Assembly (NCBI GenBank): GCA_017938145.1
Contig: JAGBCB010000044.1
Span: 1-64,000 of the forward strand
Reading direction: 5' to 3'
Source of the DNA: Lachnospiraceae bacterium
GTDB taxonomy: Bacteria; Bacillota; Clostridia; Lachnospirales; Lachnospiraceae
DNA length: 64,000 nt
Shown: positions 42,837 to 52,121 of the stretch, in pieces
Layout of the letters: each line of letters starts with the position of its first letter
How positions within the stretch are numbered: position 1 is the stretch's first letter
Made by a program: the position numbers and the translations under genes
The notes under the pieces: model-generated
Told to the model about the DNA's origin: nothing
What the model saw: only the letters and a program-made list of their open reading frames with translations
Database searches by the model: none

Positions 42837-43964
42837 GTGGAAGAAAGTATTTTGCATGGTGGCGAAAAGGAACTGCTGGAGCTGAAAAAAACGCTTCAGG
42901 AGAAAAACCGGTATAATGCGGTTTTGGATTCCATGGATGCTGCAGTGGACGAACAAAAACTGAAAATTGAACAACGTAAGGCTGATATTGAAAAAGAGAT
43001 GAATCTGGAAGTAAAGCGGCGCAGAGATGCGGAAGCAGCTCCTTTTTATACGGAAATTGCATCCTGCGAAGTGGAACTGCAAAAAGCCAGGGATGAAAGA
43101 AACAGAAAGCGCGAAGAATTAATCGGGCAAATGATAGCCGAAGAAAAAGAAATGTACGAAAAACGGAAGGAAAACCTGGAAAAGCAAAGAAAGCTGATTG
43201 GTCAGACAGAGGGCGTTCCGGGAATATGTACCACAAGATTGTTTCTTGCCTTCTTTTGCCCTAGAAACGGGAAAGATGCGCTGATTCTGGTAAGCGGACT
43301 GGTAATTTTATTTCTGGTTCTTCCGATGGTGGTGTATTTTGGTGCCTACGGCGGTAACGACCGGCAGGCCCTTACCGGTATCTATCTTGTGTTTATTGTG
43401 GTGTTTTACACGCTGTACCTTTTGATTAACAATCTGGTAAAAGACAAGTACCTGGTAGGCATTAATAAATTGCTGAAAGTTACAGAAGAGATGGAAAAAC
43501 TGGAAGCAAACCGTAAGAAACGAGAAAAGGAACTGGAAAATCTGCCGGATTCTGCCCTTGATCTTGGTGAGTTTGATGAAGAAGTAAACCGTTTGCAGGC
43601 AGTTATTGAAGAATTAAATAAGCAGAAGGATTTAGCACTGCTGAATTTTGATTCTGATGAACGCCGTCATATTGCCATTGGTCAGGAAGTTCAGGAAAAA
43701 TTCAAACCGGAGCTTGATCAAATGAATGCTGTTTTGGAAGAAACCATAAGCTCTTATGAGAAAATGCAGCAGGAGTATGATAAATTCTTGAATGACCGTA
43801 GAATAGAAGAACGGTATGGCATTCTTCTTCAGGCGGAGCCGGATATTTTCAGCCAGACGGTAATCGACGAGCTGATTTTCTACCTTACCCATAGCGATGC
43901 GGAAAATATCAGTAAGGCTATTATAAAAAGAAAAAAGAAATTGGGACAGCCAATGAACAATTAA
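42837..43964 (+). CDS. Coiled-coil membrane protein, unknown
   Basis: 375 residues from GTG 42837, chosen for AAGGA 6 bp upstream; a longer frame reaching back to 42696 overlaps the GDPD gene and is not credible. The N-terminal 125 residues are highly charged coiled coil (ELLELKKTLQEKNRYNAVLD). Two membrane segments follow (ALILVSGLVILFLVLPMVVY; LTGIYLVFIVVFYTLYLLI), then another coiled coil (EEMEKLEANRKKREKELENL) and a C-terminal helical domain. Layout resembles the protein at 21692 but the sequences do not look alike. Function unknown. Confidence 0.6.
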   Translation: MEESILHGGEKELLELKKTLQEKNRYNAVLDSMDAAVDEQKLKIEQRKADIEKEMNLEVKRRRDAEAAPFYTEIASCEVELQKARDERNRKREELIGQMIAEEKEMYEKRKENLEKQRKLIGQTEGVPGICTTRLFLAFFCPRNGKDALILVSGLVILFLVLPMVVYFGAYGGNDRQALTGIYLVFIVVFYTLYLLINNLVKDKYLVGINKLLKVTEEMEKLEANRKKREKELENLPDSALDLGEFDEEVNRLQAVIEELNKQKDLALLNFDSDERRHIAIGQEVQEKFKPELDQMNAVLEETISSYEKMQQEYDKFLNDRRIEERYGILLQAEPDIFSQTVIDELIFYLTHSDAENISKAIIKRKKKLGQPMNN

Positions 43965-43967
43965 AAT

Positions 43968-44007
43968 AAGGCAGATGCTTTTGTGAAAGCATCTGCCTTG
44001 GTTTTTT
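43968..44007. terminator. Bidirectional terminator
   Basis: A perfect 14-bp stem pairs 43968-43981 with 43986-43999 around a TGTG loop, followed by T6 at 44002-44007. It separates the rightward coiled-coil gene from the leftward GDSL gene. Confidence 0.88.
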
Positions 44008-44683
44008 AGTAGGACCGGTTGCCGATAACGTAAGCCAGCATGCTGGCAATTAAGAATGCACCGTCCGGATTTGGATGAAGTCCGTCCTCCAGATAAATGG
44101 AGTTTAACTTTTCTTCGCCCAATTTAAGAAATTCCTCGTGAAGGTCAACGAGCGGTAAGCCGTTAACCTCCGCTAAGTGTTTAATATGAGGAATGATTTG
44201 CAATAAATACTTTTCCTGATGCTTTCTCCAAATGCAGTTACGCACCGGAATCGGAACAACGAGGTAAATCAGTGCATTTGGGTTTGCGGATTTTACTCCG
44301 TCGATTATGTACTGATAAAAGGTTTCAAACATTGGTTCAAAGGAAATCATATTGAAGTACGGGTCCTGCCAGTCTTCCGTATCGTGCATACCGTCCTGGG
44401 CATCGTTGGTGCCCAACATGATAATGTAGATATCTCCTGCAAGGGAGAGGGCTTCGTCGTATTCCGGCTGTAAAACGTATGGCAAGCCAAAGGTGCGTCC
44501 GGTATCGTCCTCCATCATGGTGACACAGCTGCAGGTAACACCCTCATTAAATACGGCGTAATTTTCTCCGAGAAATTCCTGCAAAAGGGAAGGGTAATAG
44601 ACGGACGGGTCATCGCCTAAGCCAAAACCCTCCGTAATGCTGTCACCTATGCAGACTACTCGTAATTTGGTTTCCTGATCCAT
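44006..44683 (-). CDS. SGNH/GDSL-family hydrolase
   Basis: 225 residues, leftward, 16 bp after argG and probably co-transcribed with it. Block I is VVCIGDSITEGFGLG (nucleophile Ser). The oxyanion Asn sits in IIMLGTNDAQDG and the catalytic Asp/His pair in YLEDGLHPNPDGAF. It has no signal peptide, so it should act inside the cell as an esterase or deacetylase on an unknown substrate. Linkage to argG is noted but does not prove a role in arginine metabolism. Confidence 0.85.
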   Translation of the reverse strand: MDQETKLRVVCIGDSITEGFGLGDDPSVYYPSLLQEFLGENYAVFNEGVTCSCVTMMEDDTGRTFGLPYVLQPEYDEALSLAGDIYIIMLGTNDAQDGMHDTEDWQDPYFNMISFEPMFETFYQYIIDGVKSANPNALIYLVVPIPVRNCIWRKHQEKYLLQIIPHIKHLAEVNGLPLVDLHEEFLKLGEEKLNSIYLEDGLHPNPDGAFLIASMLAYVIGNRSY

Positions 44684-44699
44684 TGTTTACCTCGTTGGT

Positions 44700-45917
44700 T
44701 TATTTTTCGTTTTCAGCCATCATCATTGCACGAACCTTTAAGGAAAGACCGAACAGGTTGATGAAGCCTTCTGCGTCGTGGTGGTCGTATAAATCACCGG
44801 TAGTGAAGGATGCAATGCTTTCGTTGTATAAGGAGTACTTGGATGTGGTGCCCTGGTTGATGATGTTGCCCTTGTATAACTTAAGCTTAACTTCACCGGT
44901 TACATACTGCTGTGTGGACTCTACAAATGCCTGGAGAGCTTCACGAAGTGGTGTGAACCACTTGCCTTCATAAACGATATCTGCGTACTTGTCGCCGATG
45001 CCCTTCTTGTAAGCAAGAGTGTCACGGTCTAAGATGAGTTCTTCTAACTGCTCATGTGCTGCCATAAGGATGGTTCCGCCAGGAGTTTCATAAACACCGC
45101 GGGACTTCATGCCAACAACACGGTTTTCAACGATATCAACGATACCTACGCCGTGCTTACCGCCCAGAGCGTTTAATTCCTTTAAAATATCGGAAGCCTT
45201 CATAGCCTTACCGTTTAATGCAACAGGAGCACCCTTTTCGAAGGTAAGGGAAATGATTTCGCCTTCATCCGGTGCCTTTTCAGGGGAAACTCCAAGAACC
45301 AGTAAGTGGTCGTAGTTTGGTGCGTTTGCAGGATCCTCTAACTCAAGACCTTCATGACTGATGTGCCATAAGTTACGGTCACGGCTGTAGCTGTGGCTTG
45401 CGTCGAACGGAAGGTCAATGCCATGCTGCTTGCAGTATTCGATTTCATCTTCACGGGACTGCATCTTCCAGGTGTCGTTACAACGCCATGGAGCGATAAT
45501 CTTTAAATCAGGAGCGAGAGCCTTGATACCAAGCTCGAAACGTACCTGGTCGTTACCCTTACCGGTAGCACCGTGGCAGATAGCAACAGCGCCTTCTTTG
45601 CGGGCAATTTCAACTAACTTCTTTGCGATGAGCGGACGTGCCATGGAAGTACCGAGTAAGTACTTGTTTTCATAAACGGCGCCGGCCTTTACGCAAGGAA
45701 CTGCATATTCGTCAACAAATTCATCTACAACATCGAGGATGTAAAGCTTTTCTGCACCGGAGTACTTAGCACGTTCTTCAAGACCGTCGAGCTCGTTGCC
45801 CTGACCGACGTCGATACAGCAGCAAACTACATCGTAATCGTAGTTTTCTTTTAACCATGGAATAATTGCGGTAGTATCAAGACCACCGGAGTATGCAAGA
45901 ATAACTTTTTCTTTCAT
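44700..45917 (-). CDS. argG: Argininosuccinate synthase
   Basis: 405 residues, leftward. ArgG joins citrulline and aspartate with ATP to give argininosuccinate, the penultimate step of arginine synthesis. The PP-loop [15 protein letters not shown] is at residues 9-23, with [14 protein letters not shown] and the conserved [15 protein letters not shown]. Length and motifs match bacterial type. No argH is in the window. Its promoter overlaps two ARG-box-like sites shared with the argJ operon. Confidence 0.97.
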   Translation of the reverse strand: MKEKVILAYSGGLDTTAIIPWLKENYDYDVVCCCIDVGQGNELDGLEERAKYSGAEKLYILDVVDEFVDEYAVPCVKAGAVYENKYLLGTSMARPLIAKKLVEIARKEGAVAICHGATGKGNDQVRFELGIKALAPDLKIIAPWRCNDTWKMQSREDEIEYCKQHGIDLPFDASHSYSRDRNLWHISHEGLELEDPANAPNYDHLLVLGVSPEKAPDEGEIISLTFEKGAPVALNGKAMKASDILKELNALGGKHGVGIVDIVENRVVGMKSRGVYETPGGTILMAAHEQLEELILDRDTLAYKKGIGDKYADIVYEGKWFTPLREALQAFVESTQQYVTGEVKLKLYKGNIINQGTTSKYSLYNESIASFTTGDLYDHHDAEGFINLFGLSLKVRAMMMAENEK

Positions 45918-45967
45918 AATTGTTATGCCTCCCTAATTTCCCGTATGGGTTTTTGATTAAAAATTTA

Positions 45968-46008
45968 TAATTATACATTCAATATACACCACGATGAAAA
46001 ATTATGCA
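45968..46008 (-). promoter_or_regulatory. argG promoter with two ARG-box-like operators
   Basis: Read on the plus strand, TAATTATACATTCA (45968-45981) and TGAAAAATTATGCA (45995-46008) each match 8 of 10 fixed positions of the ArgR/AhrC half-site pattern TGAAT-N4-ATTCA. A leftward TATAAT (45975-45970) lies in the first box and a weak -35 region in the second. Repression by ArgR with arginine is the natural reading. Confidence 0.6.
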
Positions 46009-46063
46009 AGATGGAAGTGAAAAATAATGTAAAAATTTTTTATCTGCGATTTTGGGGTTTTGC

Positions 46064-46092
46064 TTGCATGATATTACTATTTGAGATAAAAT
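46064..46092 (+). promoter_or_regulatory. Candidate maf promoter
   Basis: TTGCAT (46064-46069) and TAAAAT (46087-46092), 17-bp spacer, about 45 bp before the maf start. Confidence 0.5.
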
Positions 46093-46138
46093 AAAATTTA
46101 AGGGTTTATTTTTAATAGGTAAAGTGAGGATAAAATAT

Positions 46139-46723
46139 ATGGAATATCAGATAATACTTGCCTCCGGTTCCCCAAGACGTAAAGAACTTTTAGAACTTAT
46201 TGGGGTGGAATTTAAAATAATTACAAGTAATAAGGAAGAAGTTATTACAAGTACTAATCCCGAGGAAGTGGTAAAGGAGCTTTCCATGATGAAGGCAGAG
46301 GATGTGGCGGAAGGGGTGACCGGGCCGGCCATTATACTTGGCGCGGATACAGTGGTTGCTCATGGCGGACGGATTCTTGGCAAGCCAAAGGATAAAGACG
46401 ATGCATTCCGGATGATTCGTTCTTTTGCCGACGAAGACCATTATGTATATACCGGCGTGTGTATTATTAAGAAGGAAGCAGACGGCAGCGTAAAGAAGAT
46501 TTCCTTTGCGGAAGGGACCAAGGTTACCGTATACCCGATGAGTGATGAGGAAATTGAACGGTACGTAGCCAGCGGCGAGCCTATGGATAAAGCAGGTGCA
46601 TATGCCATCCAAGGCTTGTTTGCTCCTTATATTAAGGGCATTGAGGGCGATTATTATAATATTGTAGGCTTCCCGATTGCAGGAATTTACCAACGGTTAA
46701 AAAACGAAGGAATTTACTTATAA
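46139..46723 (+). CDS. maf: Maf-family nucleotide pyrophosphatase
   Basis: 194 residues from ATG 46139, with GTGAGGA 8 bp upstream; the in-frame GTG at 46124 lies inside that site. Maf proteins hydrolyse non-canonical or modified nucleoside triphosphates (dTTP/UTP type) and influence septum formation. The motif ILASGSPRRKELL is at the N-terminus, ILGADTVVAHGGRILGKPKD in the middle, and DKAGAYAIQGL near the C-terminus. It stands alone between the argG promoter region and the arginine operon promoter. Confidence 0.93.
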   Translation: MEYQIILASGSPRRKELLELIGVEFKIITSNKEEVITSTNPEEVVKELSMMKAEDVAEGVTGPAIILGADTVVAHGGRILGKPKDKDDAFRMIRSFADEDHYVYTGVCIIKKEADGSVKKISFAEGTKVTVYPMSDEEIERYVASGEPMDKAGAYAIQGLFAPYIKGIEGDYYNIVGFPIAGIYQRLKNEGIYL

Positions 46724-46763
46724 TTACTATTAGAAAATATTCTAAAAAAATTCAAAATGGGTA

Positions 46764-46794
46764 TTGCATAAAATTGCATAAGAATGTATAATTA
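46764..46794 (+). promoter_or_regulatory. Promoter and ARG-box operators of the GNAT-argJBD operon
   Basis: TTGCAT (46764-46769) and TATAAT (46787-46792) have a 17-bp spacer. The -35 lies in a palindrome TGCATAAAATTGCA (46765-46778) and the -10 in AGAATGTATAATTA (46781-46794). The 13-mer GAATGTATAATTA (46782-46794) is identical to the one in the argG promoter read leftward. Confidence 0.65.
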
Positions 46795-46849
46795 TGAAAA
46801 ATAAAATGGAAGAGAGTTTTTTGCCAGAGAGAAAGCAAGGAGGATTCGC

Positions 46850-47299
46850 ATGATTACCTACAGAGTGATGACAATGGAAGATTATGACGGGGTCTATGCC
46901 CTGTGGATGACCATTCAGGGCTTCGGTATTCGGAGCATTGATGACTCCAGAGAGGGAGTAGAAAAGTTTTTAAAGCGTAATCCAACCACCAGTGTAGTGG
47001 CACTGGACGGTGAAAAAATCATCGGCAGTATCTTATGCGGACACGATGGCCGGAGAGCCTGCTTCTATCATGTATGTGTAGCAGAAAGCTACCGGCAGCA
47101 GGGTATCGGTAAAAAGATGGCAGCTTTTGCCCAGGAAGCATTAAAGAAGGAAGGCATCAACAAGGTTGGCCTGCAGGCATTTGTTACCAATGAAAAGGGT
47201 AATAAGTTCTGGCGCAGTCTTAAGTGGACCGAGCGTACCGATTTGAATTATTACGATTTGTCCTTAAATGATGATAATATTACTACTTTTAATAAGTAG
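46850..47299 (+). CDS. GNAT-family N-acetyltransferase at the head of the arginine operon
   Basis: 149 residues, RBS AAGGAGG. The GNAT fold is clear: strand/V motif YHVCVAESYRQQGIGKKMAA, with the acetyl-CoA pyrophosphate loop QQGIGK, then GLQAFVTNEKGNKFWRSLKW. It is the first gene after an ARG-box promoter and precedes argJ by 24 bp. That context suggests it acetylates glutamate as a short N-acetylglutamate synthase, priming the cycle run by ArgJ. It could equally be an unrelated acetyltransferase caught in the operon. Confidence 0.8.
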   Translation: MITYRVMTMEDYDGVYALWMTIQGFGIRSIDDSREGVEKFLKRNPTTSVVALDGEKIIGSILCGHDGRRACFYHVCVAESYRQQGIGKKMAAFAQEALKKEGINKVGLQAFVTNEKGNKFWRSLKWTERTDLNYYDLSLNDDNITTFNK

Positions 47300-47323
47300 A
47301 AGTACATAAGGAGGAGTTTTTCC

Positions 47324-48553
47324 ATGTTTAAGCAGATTGAAGGCGGTGTAACCGCAGCAAAAGGATTTAAAGCAGCATCCACAGCGGCAGGTATTAAGTA
47401 TAAAGACAGAACCGACATGGCTATGGTGTATTCCGAGGTGCCATGTACCGTAGCAGGAACATTTACAACAAATGTTGTAAAAGCAGCTCCTGTTTTATGG
47501 GACAAAATGATTGCGGATGAAAAGAAAACCGCCCAGGTGGTAGTAATCAATGCAGGTATTGCAAATGCCTGTACCGGTGAAATCGGTTACAGCTATTGCG
47601 AACAAACCGCAAAGGCGGCAGAGGAAGCATTAATTATTCCTTATGATAACGTATTCGTGGCGTCCACCGGCGTTATCGGTAAACAGCTGCCAATCGAAAA
47701 GATTATGGCAGGTACCAAAGTGCTGGCAGGTAAGCTTGACGGTTCCATCGAAGCAGGTACCGATGCGGCAAAGGCGATTATGACTACCGACACCAAGAAG
47801 AAGGAAATTGCGGTTTCCATGGTACTTGGCGGCAAGGAAGTTACCCTTGGCGGTATGTGCAAGGGCTCCGGTATGATTCACCCGAATATGTGCACCATGC
47901 TTGGTTTTGTTACCACAGACGCAAATATCTCTAAGGAATTACTGGATAAGGCATTAAAGGAAGACGTGCAGGATACCTACAACATGGTTTCCGTAGACGG
48001 CGACACTTCCACCAACGATACTGTACTTCTTATGGCAAACGGTCTAGCAGGTAATGAAAAGATTACTTCTGCTGACAGTGAGGATTACAAGACCTTTGCC
48101 GCCGCACTTCATTTTGTAAATGAGTATCTCTCCATGAGAATTGCAGAGGACGGCGAAGGTGCTACCAAGTTATTTACCGCAAAGGTTATCAACGCAAAGA
48201 CTAAGGCGGCTGCTAAGGTTCTTGCAAAGTCTGTAATTACCTCCAGTCTTACCAAGGCAGCGGTTTACGGCAATGATGCCAACTGGGGCAGAATTCTTTG
48301 TGCACTGGGTTATTCCGGTGAGCAGTTTGACCCATACAAGGTAGACATTACCATCACTGACGGAACAGATACTTTAATGCTGGTAGAAAATGGCATGGCA
48401 ACCGATTATTCCGAAGAATTTGCAACAAAGATTCTTTCCGGAAAGGAAGTTACCGCAGTTGCCAACATGAAGGACGGCGAAGCAACAGCAACCGCATGGG
48501 GCTGTGACTTGACTTACGATTATGTAAAGATTAATGCGGATTACCGTTCTTAA
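47324..48553 (+). CDS. argJ: Bifunctional ornithine acetyltransferase/N-acetylglutamate synthase
   Basis: 409 residues, RBS AAGGAGGAG. ArgJ moves the acetyl group from N-acetylornithine to glutamate, and in bifunctional forms also uses acetyl-CoA. The self-cleavage and nucleophile region is GMIHPNMCTMLGFVTTDA, with Thr191 as the expected N-terminal nucleophile of the beta chain. The oxyanion region STGVIGKQLP and the C-terminal ANWGRILCALGYSG are also typical. Whether it is mono- or bifunctional cannot be told by eye. Confidence 0.96.
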   Translation: MFKQIEGGVTAAKGFKAASTAAGIKYKDRTDMAMVYSEVPCTVAGTFTTNVVKAAPVLWDKMIADEKKTAQVVVINAGIANACTGEIGYSYCEQTAKAAEEALIIPYDNVFVASTGVIGKQLPIEKIMAGTKVLAGKLDGSIEAGTDAAKAIMTTDTKKKEIAVSMVLGGKEVTLGGMCKGSGMIHPNMCTMLGFVTTDANISKELLDKALKEDVQDTYNMVSVDGDTSTNDTVLLMANGLAGNEKITSADSEDYKTFAAALHFVNEYLSMRIAEDGEGATKLFTAKVINAKTKAAAKVLAKSVITSSLTKAAVYGNDANWGRILCALGYSGEQFDPYKVDITITDGTDTLMLVENGMATDYSEEFATKILSGKEVTAVANMKDGEATATAWGCDLTYDYVKINADYRS

Positions 48554-48614
48554 TTTTTGAACGATAAAGCGCATTTTAAATAGGGAGTTTGAAAAGAATA
48601 GGAGAGTATGAGTG

Positions 48615-49490
48615 ATGGAAAATAATGTACCGGATATGTTAAAAACCCAAGTGTTGATTGAGGCACTGCCTTATATTCAGAAGTTCAATAATAAGAAGGT
48701 TGTGGTAAAGTACGGCGGAAGTGCCATGTTAGACCCAAATCTTCAGTTAAATGTTATCCGCGATGTGGCATTACTTAAGTTAGTAGGCATGAAGCCGATT
48801 ATTGTACACGGCGGCGGAAAGGAAATCAGCAAGTGGGTTGGTCTGCTTGGCAAGGAGCCTGTATTTGTGGAAGGTCTTCGTGTAACCGACGCAGAAACCA
48901 TGGAAGTAGCAGAAATGGTTCTCAACAAGGTGAACAAGAACCTGGTGCAGATGATGGAGCAGATTGGTGTAAAGGCTGTGGGTATCTGCGGTAAGGACGG
49001 TTCCACCCTGCATGTTACCAAAAAGCTGGCTAACGGTCAGGACATCGGCTTTGTAGGTAATATCGATCAGGTAAACACATCCCTTTTGGATACGTTAATT
49101 GAACAGGGATTTGTTCCGGTTATTGCGCCAATCGGTATTGATGATGAATATCAGTCCTACAATATCAATGCGGATGACGCGGCTTGTGCCATTGCAACTG
49201 CAGTAGGTGCAGAAAAGCTTGCTTTCTTAACGGACATTGAAGGTGTATGCATGGACCCTAAGGATAAGAGCACACTGATTTCCGAGCTGACTCTTTCTAA
49301 GGCAGATGAACTGATTCAGGACGGTTTTATCGGCGGCGGTATGCTTCCAAAGATTAAGAACTGCATTGACGCTGTTAAGGAAGGCGTTGGCGGCGTACAT
49401 ATTTTAGACGGCAGAATGGAGCACAGTCTGTTACTCGAATTCTTTACCGATAAGGGTATTGGAACAGCTATCTACGACGAAAATAAGTAG
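48615..49490 (+). CDS. argB: Acetylglutamate kinase
   Basis: 291 residues from ATG 48615, 8 bp after AGGAGAG; a GTG one codon earlier is also possible. ArgB phosphorylates N-acetylglutamate. Visible motifs are [36 protein letters not shown] and [11 protein letters not shown]. Its N-terminal extension ([20 protein letters not shown]) is the helix seen in arginine-inhibited forms, so feedback control by arginine is likely. Confidence 0.96.
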   Translation: MENNVPDMLKTQVLIEALPYIQKFNNKKVVVKYGGSAMLDPNLQLNVIRDVALLKLVGMKPIIVHGGGKEISKWVGLLGKEPVFVEGLRVTDAETMEVAEMVLNKVNKNLVQMMEQIGVKAVGICGKDGSTLHVTKKLANGQDIGFVGNIDQVNTSLLDTLIEQGFVPVIAPIGIDDEYQSYNINADDAACAIATAVGAEKLAFLTDIEGVCMDPKDKSTLISELTLSKADELIQDGFIGGGMLPKIKNCIDAVKEGVGGVHILDGRMEHSLLLEFFTDKGIGTAIYDENK

Positions 49491-49503
49491 GGAGGAAAAC
49501 TAT

Positions 49504-50685
49504 ATGAACTCTACAGAATGCAGAAACCGGGCAGAAAACGTGTTAATGCACACCTATGGACGTTATCCGGTAGTGCTTGACCATGGTGACGGTGTTTATC
49601 TTTATGACACCGACGGCAAGCAGTATCTGGACTTTTCCGCAGGCATCGGTGTATTTGCCCTTGGTTATAACAATACAGCATATAATGATGCGTTAAAGGC
49701 GCAGATTGATAAATTATTACATACTTCCAACTATTATTACAACGAGCCTGCCCTGCTGGCGGCAGAGGGACTTTCAAAGGCTTCCGGTATGGACCGCGTA
49801 TTCTTTACCAACAGCGGTACCGAGGCAGTGGAAGGTGCCATTAAGCTTGCAAGAAAGTATTACTACAAAAAGACCGGCGTGGCAGACAGCCAGATTATTG
49901 CCATGGACCATTCCTTCCACGGCAGAAGTATGGGGGCCCTTTCCGTAACCGGTACAAAGAAGTACCGTGAGCCGTTTGAACCTTTAATTGGCGGTGCGGT
50001 ATTTGCGGAGTTTAACAATTTAGAAGACGTAAAATCTAAGATTAACGATAAAACAGCAGCCATTATTATGGAAACCCTGCAGGGTGAGGGTGGTATCCAT
50101 CCGGCAACCAAGGAATTTATAGAGGGTGTTGCGGCAATCTGTAAGGAAAAGGATATCGTTCTTATTTTAGATGAAATCCAGTGCGGTATGGGCCGTTCCG
50201 GTAACATGTTCTGCTACCAGAAGTACGGCGTACAGCCTGACATTGTAACCTGTGCAAAAGCACTTGGCTGCGGTGTTCCGGTAGGCGCTTTTGCAGCCAC
50301 AGAAAAAGTGGCAGCAGCTTTTGAACCGGGTGACCATGGAACCACTTACGGCGGCAATCCTTTTGTATGCGCAGCAGTAGCAAAGGTATTTGATTTATTC
50401 GAAGAGCAGAAAGTGCTTGACAATGTAAAAGAAAACGGCGAGTATCTCTACGAAAAGTTAGAGGAGTTCGCTAAAGAAAATGCTTGTGTAAAAGAGCACA
50501 GAGGCTTTGGCTTTATGCAGGGTCTGGAATTTACTATGCCGGTAAAGGACATTGCTGCAAAGGCATTGGAAAACGGTCTTATCCTGATTTCTGCGGGAGC
50601 GAATACCATCCGTTTCTTACCTCCATTGGTAATGCAGAAGGCTCAGATTGATGAGATGATTGAAATTTTAAAAAAGTGTATCTAG
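49504..50685 (+). CDS. argD: Acetylornithine aminotransferase
   Basis: 393 residues from ATG 49504 behind GGGAGGAAAA; the longer frame into argB is rejected. A PLP enzyme converting N-acetylglutamate semialdehyde and glutamate to N-acetylornithine. The motifs are FFTNSGTEAVEGAIKLARKY, LILDEIQCGMGRSG, and the PLP lysine in CAKALGCGVPVGAFAA. Last gene of the operon; a terminator follows at once. argC is not seen in the window. Confidence 0.95.
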   Translation: MNSTECRNRAENVLMHTYGRYPVVLDHGDGVYLYDTDGKQYLDFSAGIGVFALGYNNTAYNDALKAQIDKLLHTSNYYYNEPALLAAEGLSKASGMDRVFFTNSGTEAVEGAIKLARKYYYKKTGVADSQIIAMDHSFHGRSMGALSVTGTKKYREPFEPLIGGAVFAEFNNLEDVKSKINDKTAAIIMETLQGEGGIHPATKEFIEGVAAICKEKDIVLILDEIQCGMGRSGNMFCYQKYGVQPDIVTCAKALGCGVPVGAFAATEKVAAAFEPGDHGTTYGGNPFVCAAVAKVFDLFEEQKVLDNVKENGEYLYEKLEEFAKENACVKEHRGFGFMQGLEFTMPVKDIAAKALENGLILISAGANTIRFLPPLVMQKAQIDEMIEILKKCI

Positions 50686-50692
50686 TTGATTG

Positions 50693-50725
50693 AGGGGGCA
50701 GGAGAAATCTTTCCCCCTTGTTTTT
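50693..50725 (+). terminator. Intrinsic terminator after argD
   Basis: GGGGG (50694-50698) pairs with CCCCC (50713-50717) and the loop carries further A/T pairing; TTGTTTTT follows to 50725. Confidence 0.8.
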
Positions 50726-50739
50726 AACCGGGAGTCTAT

Positions 50740-51441
50740 ATGAAACTGAAAATAGCAATTTGTGATGATGAAGAAAAGCAAAGAAAATATGTGCTGGAGT
50801 TGCTGGAAGCATGGGCAAAACTGGGACGTCATTTATTAGTGATAAAGGAGTTTCCGAACGCAGAGTCCTTTTTATTCCAGTATGAAACCGAAAAGGATTT
50901 TGATATTCTTTTGCTGGATGTGGAAATGGAAAAGCTTTCCGGAATTGATTTGGCAAAAGAAGTACGCAAAGAAAACAAGGCGGTGCAGATTGTGTTTATC
51001 ACAGGGTACTATGAGTATTTTAGTGACGGATTTGATGTATCGGCACTGCATTATCTGATAAAGCCGGTGGATGAAAGAAAACTGTATCCGGTACTTGACC
51101 GTGCAGTAAGTAATTTAAGTTATCGTGAGCGTTCCGTACTGTTGTCTACGGCAGATGCAGACATCCGGGTGCCGTTAGCGGATATTTTGTATGTGGAATC
51201 TGAAAATGTATATGTGGTGGTACATACGGTAAGCGGAATCCATCGCAGCAGAATTCCGTTATCAAAATTTATACAGCAGCTGGATGATACCTTTTTTCAG
51301 GTACACCGTTCCTTTGTAGTAGGACTTAAATATGTGAAAAAGGTATCCCGCACGGAAGTGACGATGTTGAACGGAGACGTGGTTCCGATACGCCGCGGTT
51401 CCTATGATGAGGTACATGCGGCATTGATACGCCACTTGTAA
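50740..51441 (+). CDS. LytTR-family response regulator (module 2)
   Basis: 233 residues. The receiver domain has Asp9/Asp10 and Asp60 (DILLLDVEMEKLSG), then HYLIKPVDE. The LytTR domain is at about 135-233 (LYVESENVYVVVHTVSGIHR; QVHRSFVVGLKYVKKVSR). It matches the module 1 regulator almost motif for motif, including the spacing of Asp60 and VQIVFITGY, so the two are paralogues. The gene begins 14 bp after the argD terminator. Confidence 0.92.
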   Translation: MKLKIAICDDEEKQRKYVLELLEAWAKLGRHLLVIKEFPNAESFLFQYETEKDFDILLLDVEMEKLSGIDLAKEVRKENKAVQIVFITGYYEYFSDGFDVSALHYLIKPVDERKLYPVLDRAVSNLSYRERSVLLSTADADIRVPLADILYVESENVYVVVHTVSGIHRSRIPLSKFIQQLDDTFFQVHRSFVVGLKYVKKVSRTEVTMLNGDVVPIRRGSYDEVHAALIRHL

Positions 51442-51456
51442 TTACTGAGGTGATAT

Positions 51457-52101
51457 ATGATATTTGATAAACTGGTAGCCAAACGGGTGGCACAATTTGA
51501 AAATGAAATATTACAAAAGCATTATGAAGAAGTAGAAAACATGTACCAAAAAATGAGAGGATGGCGGCACGATTACCGTCATCACATCCAGGCAATGAAG
51601 GTACATGCAGCAAATAAAGAATATGATGCAATTGAGAAATATCTGGAAATGCTGGACGATGACCTGACCAATGTAGAAACGGTAATCAAGACCGGAAACC
51701 GTATGGCAGATGCCATCTTAAACAGCAAATTATCCCTTGCTGCTGCAAACCATATTAAGGTAAAAGCAGAGGCAAAGATACCGGTATCCCTTACGGTGTC
51801 CGAACTGGATTTGTGTATTATTATAGGCAACCTGATGGACAATGCCATTGATGCCTGCATGGAGCTTCCGCCGGAAAAACGGTTGATTCGTATCTATATG
51901 GAGATGAAAGGAAACTTTCTTTACTTTGCACTGACTAATACGTCCGGTGGTAAGAAAAAGAAAAGCTTCCGCAGTACCAAAGGGGAAGGTCACGGATTTG
52001 GCATTGCCCGTATGGATGCGGTGGTAGCGAAATACGGCGGATACATTACCAGAGCCTCGGAGGACGAGGCGTTTTCCACGGAAGTGTTACTTCCACAATA
52101 A
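51457..52101 (+). CDS. Membrane-free GHKL histidine kinase (module 2)
   Basis: 214 residues, 15 bp after its regulator. Like its paralogue it lacks a sensor domain: a short helix (KRVAQFENEILQKHYEEVEN) precedes GWRHDYRHH with His38. The ATPase boxes are GNLMDNAIDACMELP and GHGFGIARMDAVVAKYGG. The shared DYRHHIQAMK / DYRNHIQTMK sequence around the phosphoacceptor shows common origin with the kinase at 34130. Signal input is unknown and must be cytoplasmic or through a partner. Confidence 0.88.
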   Translation: MIFDKLVAKRVAQFENEILQKHYEEVENMYQKMRGWRHDYRHHIQAMKVHAANKEYDAIEKYLEMLDDDLTNVETVIKTGNRMADAILNSKLSLAAANHIKVKAEAKIPVSLTVSELDLCIIIGNLMDNAIDACMELPPEKRLIRIYMEMKGNFLYFALTNTSGGKKKKSFRSTKGEGHGFGIARMDAVVAKYGGYITRASEDEAFSTEVLLPQ

Positions 52102-52121
52102 GCGTTTGAACACAAAAAGTG

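Noticed and set aside
46726-46745. Terminator after maf
   Set aside because: TTAGAA/TTCTAA is a weak AT-only stem; the following A run does not support termination in this direction.
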